From Multifurca ochricompacta (lineage: Eukaryota > Basidiomycota > Agaricomycetes > Russulales > Russulaceae), in contig WTXG01000205.1 in assembly GCA_022496185.1 (NCBI GenBank), forward strand, positions 1-64,000: a stretch of 64,000 bases of DNA. Reading direction: 5' to 3'. This document shows, in pieces, positions 46,801 through 57,122 of this stretch. Both the position numbers and the translations under genes were made by a program. A model generated the notes under the pieces. That model ran no database searches. It saw nothing but the letters and a program-made list of their open reading frames with translations, and was not told where the DNA came from. Every line of letters starts with the position of its first letter. The first letter of the stretch is position 1.

Positions 46801-48149
46801 ATGCAGAAATGTCCATTCAGGGACCAGGATGTCAGAATGCAGTTGTAAAAAGGGTTTAGCTATCTATTTAGATAGTGGATCAGCTATTACTAAGTGTTAG
46901 CTACTATGGTAAAGATAAGATATAGTTATACTCCAGTTCTTGTGGTCAAAACTGAAGTGAATGCATACAAAGTGGCAACCTTTTATACTACATAAAAGTG
47001 TGACAATCATAACAGTAAATACTTCTATTTACTTGTGACAAGATGTTAAGGAATGTGTTGTGTGTGCAATGTGGAATTGTCTCTAAATCAGTTAATGGAT
47101 GCACTTTAGATTATCTTATCACAATTGGATTGACTCCACCCAGGTGTCCGGCTGTTCAGTCCTGAACTATCTGGTCACTACTGGCTCATCTCAACAATTC
47201 GCAGACACTGTGTCAGTAGACAGAACAATGTAAAGTTGTAAGGACAGTCTAAAAGTAGTCTAGAATGTATTCTAGAAGGTGCCAGACCATGTAAATAGAC
47301 CGCACATGATCACATATTGTGAAAACAGGCATGGCGCAGGCTGTACTTTAGATGCTACATTACTACTCTATCTCACCTTGTTAGTGTAGAGACTTAGATG
47401 CTTTCAATATGCAATAGCAACTTGATTTTGTAGCATATTTACATAGGCTTTTATATACCTACATGTACTAATCGGCTATTAATCTAATTGTAAGTACAAT
47501 GCATTTATAATGTGATTATTGTCACATGACCGCTTTTGGATGTATTAGGATCATTAGATGTGATCACATGATCACAATCTTATGTCAGACTGCTCTACCA
47601 GTAGCTCTGTACTGGTATCTTGGTTCAACACATATGCATCCATAACTGATTGTTGTCTCATTTTGCATCAGACATATTATCTGATCTGGCACTTTGTAGG
47701 ACAGTAGTAATAGGCATATTATTGCTGTATAAGCAGAGCTAAACATTTCTGACTGCCTCAAGCCTTATGTGTGCATCAATCTCCATTCTGCACAATTATC
47801 TTACAGGCTTTTTCATTGTCATCTATCTATAGCAACACATGGAATCTTATCTTATATTTCCTAACCTACATCTATACTTTTTTTCCAGGTCCAGGTTTAA
47901 AACAACCCCACTATTTTGTGCTGAGCTGGTAATGGATCAGACTAAGCCAGACCGGATTAGAGGTGACCGGTGTTGGCAGTGCAGGATGATACTTACACTC
48001 GTTTATTATGATTAGTTATGATTAAGTACATTCCTTATGATCACAGCACAGCACAGTCCTTACAGTATTTAAAGACAATATTTCTGTATCTAACAAAGTA
48101 GTTGTTTTAACCAGATTTATCAGGCTGCATTTCCACATATTGTTTCAAA
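46801..48149. other. AT-rich non-coding region before hAT transposase
   Basis: No gene found. Segments at 47220-47640 (for example the GATCACATGATCAC area and 'ctctgtactgg') resemble the interior of the 1461-bp hAT element at 26271, so this may be the 5' non-coding part of the related hAT. Confidence 0.45.
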
Positions 48150-49707
48150 ATGTCTCCCTCTAGCTCTAGCAAAGCTGCTCCTAATTTACATCCTTCAAGT
48201 TCTCGCAAATGAAAGCAGACGACATGCGTCACAGAGAATGCAGATCCACTGCTACCCAAGAATAAGAAGGCAAAACAATTATCTCATTTATCGACAAATA
48301 CAAGCCAAATACCACTCCCTACTAAGGATACAAGTACTGGTACTTTTGAAAGCTGGCAGGCCTCTGTTGACATTGAAGATATTGATGATGAAGATAATAC
48401 TGTCCAAGGCCAAATAATAGAGGAAGCTGATGGAAGCAATGATGATGACAACGATCCCAGTGGTCCTAGCATCATAGTGATTGATGATGATGATGACGAA
48501 CCTGAGGAGTCTGCAAAAGATGAATTGAGTCAGTCAGTTCCCACACAATGTCACTGTCTTTTCTAACACGCGCATAGAGAGACTTTCAAAATATTGGAAC
48601 TCACCAATCTATGTGTTTTTCAAACCATATCCCCACATTGATCATGTTGATGGCCATTGAGTTCATGTCTTTGAGTGTAATGCAAAGCACTGCAAAGGGA
48701 AAGGTCAGTATTACTGGCATGTCTGACGCTACCTGGATACAGGAGATGCAAAGTCAACAAGCAATTTGTGATGCCATGCCAAAATCTGTTGGAGCAAAGA
48801 GATAATAGAAACTGCAGATCAAAAAAAGGATGTCCACACTGCATGAGAGGCCATGGAAAAAGCTACATTGAAGAATGGGTCAATTACTGCAGTTTTTGAG
48901 AGGACTAACCTAAATAGAGTAACTTACTCATATCGGCAACATACCAAGACAGAATCACAGTATGTCACCATCAATAGAGATCTGTGACCATACTGAGATT
49001 GTTCTTGGCTGTGGCAGCACAGAGATTGTTCGATGGGTTTCAGAAAGCGTTCAACCCTTTAACATTGTCAAGGATCGAGGGTTTCAGTCACTGATGAAGA
49101 CTGGGAGGCCTGAATGCTACATACCTTCACCCAAAACAGTGTCCCGCAATGTCAAGAATGTCTTCATTTGGTGTTGCCAGAGGATCACAATGATGCTACA
49201 GGTGGGTAACAAGTCTGTGAATATGATATCTATATCAGAGCTGAAAATGATGACTTACGCTTTACAGGAATACAATGGCACCTTGAACTTTGTGTTAGAT
49301 GCATGGACGTCACCTAACCACAAAGCTTATATTGCTGTTACAGTCCACTTTGAGTGGGATGGTGTCCCTGTTGCCATGCTTCTCAATCTCATTGAGGTGG
49401 CCATGTCACATTCGGGATTGAACCTTGCTGCTGCATTTGCAAAGATTCTTGATGACTTTGATATTTCTGATAAGGTCAGTATCCAAACAAGTGATGAGGA
49501 ATATAAACTTAACAGATTTCCATAGATCCTAAGCATCACTTGTGACAATGCAACCAATAATGATAGAATGATTGATGAGCTGAAGTTCCTCCTCCCCCAA
49601 TTCCCTGGCCCAGCAAGTCGAACACGTTGCTTCACACATATTATCAATCTGATTGCCAAGACTGTCATTCGACAGTTTGATGTTCCACATGTGCGAGAGG
49701 GTGCGAT
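48150..49707 (+). pseudogene. hAT-family transposase, degenerate and truncated
   Basis: From ATG 48150 the translation gives a Ser-rich start, an acidic region and a BED-type zinc finger (YVFFKPYPHI, FECNAKHC). The typical fungal hAT catalytic region follows: RWVSESVQPFNIVKDRGF, LMKTGRP, TVSRNVKNVF, LDAWTSPNHKAYIAVTVHF, and after a short intron near 49475-49525, TCDNATNND and RCFTHIINLIAK. Several in-frame stops occur before 48960. The C-terminal half, including the dimerisation domain, is cut off at about 49707 where an LTR begins. Such enzymes cut and paste hAT elements with 8-bp duplications. This copy cannot be functional. Confidence 0.85.
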
Positions 49708-49709
49708 CA

Positions 49710-50197
49710 TGTTGACACGGGATGTGTCTGGAGATGCTTCAGGCATCTAGGAATCGCTTTAGCTGTAGATAAGATTAGATTAGGTTCCGGAGTTTCGGAC
49801 TTTTTACAATATCTTTATTACATTTCTTTCTCACCTTACTCAGCTGATTAGTGATGTCCTTAGTAATGTGCAGTAAGCACGTGATATCTTTTTGGCCAAT
49901 GGCCTTTATCCCTCATTGTTTATTGTCCGGCACTTGTGGACTTATTCCCAGTGCGCACAGACAATTTCCCCTGGCCCCCATGGGTATATAAGGGTGTCTG
50001 TTTCATCTCTTACACTTCAGAGTTCTTCTAACCTCTGAAGCGTAAGTTCCTTTGTCACTATACTGTTCTTTTACCTTTAACTAACCATCTTATGTAGACT
50101 ACTTGTTTTCTAGGTCAGTAGTATAGTTAATATAGAGTTCTTCTAACCTCTGAAGCACTACTTGTTTTCTAGCCTAACCACTACTAACCACAGTCAG
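49710..50197 (+). repeat. LTR of the 36442-type family (5' part, interrupted)
   Basis: Starts TGTTGACACGGG, with a TATATAAGGG box near 49985 and two 'cttctaacctctgaagc' segments. It aligns with 36442-36915 and is interrupted by the next solo LTR. Its tail GTCAGTATAACC resumes at 50812. Confidence 0.65.
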
Positions 50198-50811
50198 TGT
50201 CACAGCTAGGTGCAGCGCTGTGTTGATGTTCTGGGCTTCAAGGTCGAGTTATCAAGGCTTCAAGTTCTTCTAAGTCAATGTCAAGTCAAGTCAAGGTATG
50301 CCGGTCAAGGGCACGCGTGCGAGACGAAGTCGAGCAGAGACGCTAAGTCCTGCCACAAGTTTCTGGGGTCGAAGTCCTTCTAAGGTGCAAACTTAGAAGG
50401 TTCAAGTGGGGGTCTTTTAGTTTCAGTGAAGTGAGTCCTAAGCACCTGTATTGGATACAGAAGAACAGACTTAACGTCTTGTCCTTTCTACTAGGTCTTT
50501 ATATACATGTATGCTAGATAAGGAGACTATTCTGGTAGTTACTAGAGCTTTCACTAGACAGTCTAATGGTTGTACAGTAGAATGTCCCAGAATGATATAG
50601 GTAGTGGAGGGGTTACGCCCTCTAGTACTGATCAGTAAGCAGATGAGTAAGGTTCTCAGTAAGCAATCAGTCAGCAGTATGAATGATAAGTCATGAGTCC
50701 TTTATCAGCAAGTCATGTGGTAGGTGTAGCATAATGAAAAGAAAAAAAGAAAAAGAAAACGAAGTAAGTCACATGTCTTCAACCCTTGTACCAGCCTATG
50801 AAACCGTCACA
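50198..50811. mobile_element. Solo LTR, 614 bp, with 5-bp target duplication
   Basis: TGTCACAGCTAGG to GAAACCGTCACA, flanked by GTCAG at 50193-50197 and 50812-50816. Removing it rejoins the surrounding LTR sequence as seen at 36905-36920. The family is not recognised. Confidence 0.85.
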
Positions 50812-50816
50812 GTCAG

Positions 50817-51087
50817 TATAACCAGCAGCATGATTGTTTGACAGGTTATGGGCCCTGCTGCTCATACTGATCTGTAATTCCTTTGTTCACTTACAGCCCA
50901 ACTCACTTTGCACATCAAGCTCACAAAAGCTTCAAAGTCTTTCCCACCAGCTTCTTCCTGTGAGCTTCTTTATTTACTGTCTGTGCACCTTAACACCCCA
51001 CAGGATGACACAGCTTGCTGCTCATCCTGAACTGTTTGGCTAGCCCTTTGGGGTTCTTGCAAAAGGTGATGAGGGACCCTAAGCGGG
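50817..51087. other. Short non-coding stretch
   Basis: Follows the LTR tail. The only ORF here has no recognisable motif. Confidence 0.4.
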
Positions 51088-51673
51088 TGTTATGCTCAGA
51101 GGGGCATATGCAATCGGATGCAGGTGGCTAGGTCACAGTGACAAGGTCGGGACGATCTTGGAATGATGCGGAAGACAATAAGTCCAATGCAGGGTCTACC
51201 AGAGTCACAGGCTCAGTGTACAAGTCACAGAGGACAAGTTCAGGTGGTGAGACGCAAGGAAGGAAGTAAAGGTCCACAAGACTTCTGATTGACACAAAAG
51301 CTCAAGATGGGGAACCATCTGAGTGAGACTAGCTAGGGTATATATACATGCTGGACTAGCTTAGTCATCAGGGTTCTTATCTGTCTATCTAAGCGCTGTG
51401 GTTCTGGATGTGTGACTATGGAACCTTCCATCAGAACCAGTGCCACCATCTTCTCATGTCAACTAAGGTTCAGGGTCCTTCTGTACATGAGGCATCAACC
51501 TTACTGTCATGTGATCTGCTTCTGTACCTCATGCCATATCTGTCTTCTGGACTTCAGCGTGGGACATCATGACTAAGCCAGCAATGTCCTTGCGGACCCT
51601 GCATGGCTGCTGTCACTGCTTGTGTGTCCCCCACATCTTGCCATCTGTCAGGTATGCTGGGTAGGTCATAACA
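51088..51673. mobile_element. Solo LTR, 586 bp, with diverged target duplication
   Basis: TGTTATGCTC to GGTCATAACA, flanked by GCGGG (51083-51087) and GTGGG (51674-51678). The single difference is CpG to TpG. Its length and TGTTA...TAACA ends suggest a relative of the chromovirus LTRs. Confidence 0.75.
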
Positions 51674-52082
51674 GTGGGTGAAACACCTTAAGCTCCTTGA
51701 GTGTGCACTAGGTATTAGTACAGTGCCTCACAAAACTGAGTCAATGTTTTGCACTTTTGCACTGTTTGTTGAATATCACATCAGCCAAAACAAATATAAA
51801 CAACATCTTGGTATACCATAAACAGTACAAGATAAGGGTTATGTAATGCAACAATGATTATGTAATTCTGATCAAAACCTGTGGAGCTATGCCCATTTCA
51901 AATTGGGGACTCATTGACTCAGTTTTGTGAGGGGGTATCAGAAATATCAGAATCTGATGCTCCACCAAATGTACAGCAACCAGTCCTTGATATATGGTTA
52001 CCATAGTTATCTTAATATTGATGGGACCTGGAATAGAGCTATTTAACCATGGTTTACATTCCCAGAATATTATAATTTCCCA

Positions 52083-52560
52083 ATGCACCCCACATCCTCT
52101 GCTCAGAAAGAAAACATGCTCTCTCTGGCCTCTGAAGGTCATTCCACTCACACTATTGCCTCCAGACTCAGCCTCAGCCAGTCCACAGTCTCTAGGACAC
52201 TCAGAACTCTCCTTGCCAACCATCAGTCACCTCATTTTGGTCATCCTTCCAAGCTCTCTGCTACCTCTGAACATGCTATCATCATATAAATCACCACAGG
52301 AAAGGTTGCCAATGCTGTCCAGGCCACAAAGCACATCAATTCCATCATCCCCAACCATGTCTCTTCACAAACTGTGCACTGGGTTCTTAAACAACATTCA
52401 TTCAGGGCTGTAACAAAGAAGAAAAGGCCACTACTCTCTACAGTACATTGCAAGAAACACTTAGCCTTTGCTTTGAAGTACCAAAACTGGACTATGGAGG
52501 ACTGGAAGAGGGTGATTTGGTCAGATGAGACTGAAATCAACAGGTTTGGGTCAGATGCCA
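52083..52560 (+). pseudogene. Tc1-like transposase, N-terminal half (left arm)
   Basis: From ATG 52083: helix-turn-helix DNA-binding region (SEGHSTHTIASRLSLSQSTV, with Arg-Thr-Leu-Arg following), then a TAA at 52287-52289. After the stop come the HWVLKQHSFRA linker and the start of the DDE catalytic domain, with the first Asp in VIWSDETEINRFGSD near 52525. The second Asp and the Glu are missing because the arm turns back here. It cannot catalyse transposition. Confidence 0.88.
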
Positions 52561-52980
52561 GTCCTCCATAGTCCAGTTTTGGTACTTCAAAGCAAAGGCT
52601 AAGTGTTTCTTGCAATGTACTGTAGAGAGTAGTGGCCTTTTCTTCTTTGTTACAGCCCTGAATGAATGTTGTTTAAGAACCCAGTGCACAGTTTGTGAAG
52701 AGACATGGTTGGGGATGATGGAATTGATGTGCTTTGTGGCCTGGACAGCATTGGCAACCTTTCCTGTGGTGATTTATATGATGATAGCATGTTCAGAGGT
52801 AGCAGAGAGCTTGGAAGGATGACCAAAATGAGGTGACTGATGGTTGGCAAGGAGAGTTCTGAGTGTCCTAGAGACTGTGGACTGGCTGAGGCTGAGTCTG
52901 GAGGCAATAGTGTGAGTGGAATGACCTTCAGAGGCCAGAGAGAGCATGTTTTCTTTCTGAGCAGAGGATGTGGGGTGCAT
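52510..52980 (-). pseudogene. Tc1-like transposase, N-terminal half (right arm)
   Basis: Inverted copy of the previous feature, with the same ATG (at 52980) and the same helix-turn-helix. The 139-residue translation of an overlapping frame is identical between the arms, so they have hardly diverged. It ends at the palindrome centre. Confidence 0.88.
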
Positions 52981-53344
52981 TGGGAAATTATAATATTCTG
53001 GGAATGTAAACCATGGTTAAATAGCTCTATTCCAGGTCCCATCAATATTAAGATAACTATGGTAACCATATATTAAGGATTGGTTGCTGTACATTTGGTG
53101 GAGCATCAGATTCTGATATTTCTGATACCCACTCACAAAACTGAGTCAATGAGTCCCCAATTTGAAATGGGCATAGCTCCACAGGTTTTGATCAGAATTA
53201 CATAATCATTGTTGCATTACATAACCCTTATCTTGTACCTTTTATGGTCTACCAAGACTTTGTTTATATTTGTTTTGGCTGATGTGATATTCAACAGACA
53301 GTGCAAAAGTGCAAAACATTGACTCAGTTTTGTGAGGCACTGTA

Positions 53345-53995
53345 ACTTTCATAGTTGTAGCTGGGTTTTTGTCCCATAGATAGTCTTAGTAGGCCTATAG
53401 CCAGAAGCTTGTGGCTTTAAGTCCAGCCAATGCTTGGCTCTGTCTGTAAGCCAGGTTTAGTGACCTGCATGTGGAGTTTAGGGTCTAGAACAAGGCATGG
53501 GTAGTCACTCCCATGATGCTTGGGCTCGATACAAGTAGGCTGCACTACTATAGTCTATACATAGTAGCTAGAAGGTTTTGTCTCTGGGCAGGAGTATTCG
53601 CTGCCAAGTTGTGGGGGTTCGCCCCACCAGAGGAAACCTAATAGTCTACTTAGTCATGGCCCCAATCATCTAGGGCTTAATCATGGACTCCACCACCAGC
53701 ATTAGAGGAAGGGCTATACACCCTTTGTCTCTAATGGAACTTGCGGTTGGCTCCTCCATGACATGACTCCCAGTCCTGATTACACTAGACACTCTGGCTA
53801 GTCTACCAGAGCTTATGTCTAGTTGCAGGATTGTGCTAGACAGCTTTACTATACCTAGAAAGTCGCACAAAAGAGGCGGGACCTTCTTAGGTTCTGAAGC
53901 ATAGCACCACAGTCTGGGGTGGCACTCTTAAGCGAGACCTGGGCACTGGTTCTAACTGCTCCTTGGAACCAGGAACACTTAATAACATCTCAAAC
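53345..53995. other. Presumed leader of the copia element, no gene
   Basis: Non-coding sequence before the copia gag, perhaps 5' LTR and leader. No TG...CA border could be fixed. Confidence 0.4.
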
Positions 53996-55195
53996 ATGCC
54001 ATCCTCAATTGTCTTCCCTCCCTCCTCCAAGATGGAGAGCCTCAATGGGTCAAACTGGCAGGTTTGGTCTGCCAATTTCAATGCCCTGCTGAGGATGAAT
54101 GGGCTCAGGAGGCACATCATTACTGCCTACCCTGATATGCCCCTCCTTCCTGAAGATAAGGAAGAAAAGGAAAAAATGCAGAAGGAAGTCATTGACCCCA
54201 TCCTTAGGGAATGGATGGGAGAAGAGGAAATGCTAATTGGGCTCCTCTATTTAAACATAACCCAAGAGGTTTACTCCCAAGTAACCTCTGATGCCGATTA
54301 TCCTTCTCTTTTTGAGAAGTATAATAAGTTGGAATGGCTATATGGCTCTGTAGGTAGCATGGCCACATATAATTTGTGGCTAGCCCTGGTGTCCTTCCAT
54401 GTTATGACCCCTGCCTAGCAACCCACTTTTCTTCACGATCCCCAGTGACGACCCTGCCTGTCCCCCTACTTTACATTTCCTGATCACGTCCCCTTCCTGG
54501 GACCCATCACATGCCTTGCTTCCCTCCCCGTGACTGACTTTGTCTGTGTTTATGTCACTTTACTCATGATTGGCTTCTTATCTGTTCCCTCTTATCTCTT
54601 ATCTTTATGACCGGACACTTACTTAATTCCCTATCAGAAGCCAGGCTTTACGCCCTTCGCTTTCGTATATTCGGGCCCATATGACTCGGTGTTGTCTTAT
54701 CTTTAGACGCCCATTCGATTACGTATATAAGTCCGCTGTAACTACAATGTAGACCTCAGACTTGACTTATTGAATACATTGGTGTTTGTCTTCTGGACTC
54801 CCCCTTGGAACCTTTGACTCGATCATCTCAGTGCTTTTGGCATTGTCTGCTCAACATTGTCACTAGGGAACAGCCCCTTTGACTTTGACTCATCCATTCG
54901 AACTCCAAGAGGTCCTATTGACCTCTTATCTGAATAACGTCCAAAGCTGTCACACAAGTCATGCAGAACGTCTCACACCGGACGTAACATTCCATCTTGA
55001 TGAAGGACAGACATTCAGGACCCAATTACAAAAGGTCCTGGATGCCAGGAGTACCCTTAGGGAGAATGGGATGGAGGTCAATGACCTCCAAATGAGCTTC
55101 ATTTTATTGAAAGCTCTCCCTGACTCCTACAGTGCCATTGCTGGCTCTATACTGGCCTCTGGTGATCCAGAGCGTCTCTCTCCTCAGGACCTCGT
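53996..55195 (+). pseudogene. gag: Ty1/copia gag, split by a solo LTR and truncated by element C
   Basis: ATG 53996 opens a gag with MESLNGSNWQVWSANF and LLRMNGLRRHI, typical of the N-terminal region of copia capsid proteins. At 54399 the solo LTR enters. Removing it and one target copy rejoins LVSF with HLDEGQTFRTQL, and the UBN2-like core continues (NDLQMSFILLKALPDSYSAI) up to 55195, where the LTR of C cuts it. The frame is otherwise undamaged, so the gag was intact when it was hit. The rest of the copia element is beyond the inserted gypsy elements or lost. Confidence 0.85.
54400..54989 (+). mobile_element. Solo chromovirus LTR inside copia gag
   Basis: 590 bp, TGTTATGACC to GGACGTAACA. 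TTCCA is duplicated at 54395-54399 and 54990-54994. TATATAAG and AGACTTGACTT are present near 54725-54770. Confidence 0.93.
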
Positions 55196-55780
55196 TGTTA
55201 CAATCCCTGCCAAGCAACCCCGTTTTCTTTCACCTTCCTAACAGCGACCCGTCTTTACCACCCACTCTGCACTTCATGATCACATCTCCATCCTGGGACC
55301 CATCGCGTGCCTTGCTCCCATCCCCGTGATTCACTTTGCATCTATTGACGAACTGTATATCTATGTTTGACCCTTTATCGTGTTATCTCTTTATCTTTAT
55401 GTTCGGACACTTACTTAATACCCTATCAGAAGCCCGACTTTACGCTGTCCGCTTCCATATATTTGGGCCCACCTGACTCTGGTTCCTTATCTCATAGACG
55501 CCCATTCGATTACATATATAAGTCCACTGTAACTACATTGTAGACCTCAGACTCGACTTATTGAATACATCGGTGTTCGTCTTCTGGACTTCCCCTTGAA
55601 ACCTTTGACTCGATTGTCTCAGTGCTTTCGGCACTTTCTGCTCAACATCGTCACTAGGGAACAGCCCCTTTGACTTTGACTCATCCATTGAACTCCAAGA
55701 GGTCCTATTGACCTCTTATCTGAACGAACAAACGAAGCTGTCGCACAAGTCATGCAGAACGTCTCGCACCGGACGTAACA
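55196..55780 (+). repeat. 5' LTR of chromovirus C
   Basis: 585 bp, TGTTACAATC to GGACGTAACA. It is inserted after CTCGT (55191-55195). A TATATAAG box and AGACTCGACTT are present. The primer site after it reads AAGTTGAGTCT (one C-to-T change at CpG). Confidence 0.9.
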
Positions 55781-55799
55781 TCAAGTTGAGTCTCTCACA

Positions 55800-56525
55800 G
55801 TGGCTTCCAGCCGCAGCCAGACCCTCTTCCGGGAAGAACTCATCAAACACATAGACGAGCATAATCTTTCACAGCAAGTACTTGGCTCTGCCACCTGGAA
55901 AGACTTTGAGTCCGAGTTTGGATACTACGTCTATCACAATGGAAGATACCAACCGGTAGAATACGATGATGAAAAGAGAGTTTGGTATCGCATCTGATAC
56001 TTGGACAGCCGACACTCTTGGGTCACTACAGGACCTGCCCCACCCGAATTCGGACTAGGCCCATGGAGAGAAAATCCCCCAGCCATTGTCACAGACTCCG
56101 AACCAGAGGAGTACGTAGAAGAACCTAGTGAAGAAGAAGCACCGGCATTAGCAGCGACTACATTTCTGGTTGCACCCGCAGTTGTCACGATCAGAGCCCC
56201 TGCTTTGACAACTCCCCAGATATCGATACAATCTGCAGACACCATTACCCCATCCCATCCACTCATGTCTACCATTGCCACCCAACTCCCAGATCCTGCC
56301 CCACCAGTCCCGGTGGCGGCACCACCCAATATCCCTCCCCTGTCTGGACGATTATCAGGAGTGTTGCCCCAAACGTTCACCAGGGACCGCTCACAGAGCA
56401 AAAAGTTTATGTTGGAGTTCACAACCTTTAAAAACTTCAACCACGACATCCCACAGATTGTCAACCTGTTCCAACATGCCAATCTGTTCCTTTCTCTGAT
56501 CCGGGGGGATGCAGTTGACGACTGG
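55800..56525 (+). pseudogene. gag: Gag of chromovirus C, truncated by element D
   Basis: Starts at GTG 55800 with the family's N-terminal block. A TGA at 55995-55997 replaces an Arg codon (CGA in D). After it the frame continues through the linker, MSTIATQLPDP and the gag core to VDDW at 56525, where the LTR of D begins. Everything downstream belongs to D. Confidence 0.9.
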
Positions 56526-57103
56526 TGTTACGAACCCTGTCTCTTCCCATTTTCTTCTTCCTACCCAATGACAAACCCTCCCAGCTGCCTACGCTTCACT
56601 ATCTGATCACATCGCCATCGTGGGACCCATCACATGCCCTCTGTCCATCCCCATGACTCGTTTGTTTACTCATGTTTATGTACCCTTATCGTTGCTTATT
56701 GCTTATCTCCTTATCATACAACCGGACACTTACTTAATTCCCTATCAGTAGAAGCTAGGCTTTACGCCCTCTGCTTTCAGATATTTGGGCCCACTTGACT
56801 CCATGATCCTTATCGATAGACGCTCACCTCTTTACGTATATAAGTCAGCTATAGTTACACTGTAGAGCTCAGACTTGACTTATTGAATACATCAGTGCCT
56901 GTCTTCTGGACATCCCCTTTGATCATTGACTCGTTTGTCTCAGTGCTTTTGGCACTTTTCTGTTCAACATCGTCTTAAGGAACAGCCCTTTTGACTTTGA
57001 CTCATCTCACCTGAACTCCGAGAAGCCTTATTGGTTTCTTACCTGACTCCGTGAATCGAGCTGTCACACAAGTCATGTGGAACATCCTGCACTGGACGTA
57101 ACA
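56526..57103 (+). repeat. 5' LTR of chromovirus D
   Basis: 578 bp, TGTTACGAACCCTG to TGGACGTAACA, with TATATAAG near 56838 and the presumed RNA start AGACTTGACTT at 56871-56881. In its first 210 bases it differs from the 3' LTR at 12 places, all CpG versus TpG or CpA. Confidence 0.93.
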
Positions 57104-57105
57104 TC

Positions 57106-57116
57106 AAGTCGAGTCT
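57106..57116 (+). promoter_or_regulatory. Self-primer binding site of element D
   Basis: AAGTCGAGTCT, two bases after the 5' LTR. It is the exact complement of AGACTCGACTT at 63763-63773 in the 3' LTR. The 5' LTR copy has one C-to-T change that would still pair as G-U in RNA. Confidence 0.65.
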
Positions 57117-57122
57117 CTCATT

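Larger units (their letters stand above)
51721..53342. mobile_element. Tc1/mariner palindrome made of two 5' halves
   Basis: The ends CAGTGCCTCACAAAACTGAG and its inverted copy are flanked by TA (51719-51720 and 53343-53344), as expected for Tc1/mariner. Each arm of about 780 bp holds the same 5' half of the element in opposite orientation, and the arms meet around a loop of about 52 nt (52507-52557). A second copy of the terminal motif lies inside each arm (near 51905-51925 and 53135-53155), like the inner repeats of IR/DR-type elements. Confidence 0.92.

Noticed and set aside
52241..53076. Several identical ORF pairs on both strands near 52-53 kb
   Set aside because: They are frames of the Tc1 palindrome; only the transposase frame has recognisable domains.
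53600..53640. tRNA-like T-arm (GGGGGTTCGCCCC)
   Set aside because: No acceptor, D-arm or anticodon arm could be placed around it.
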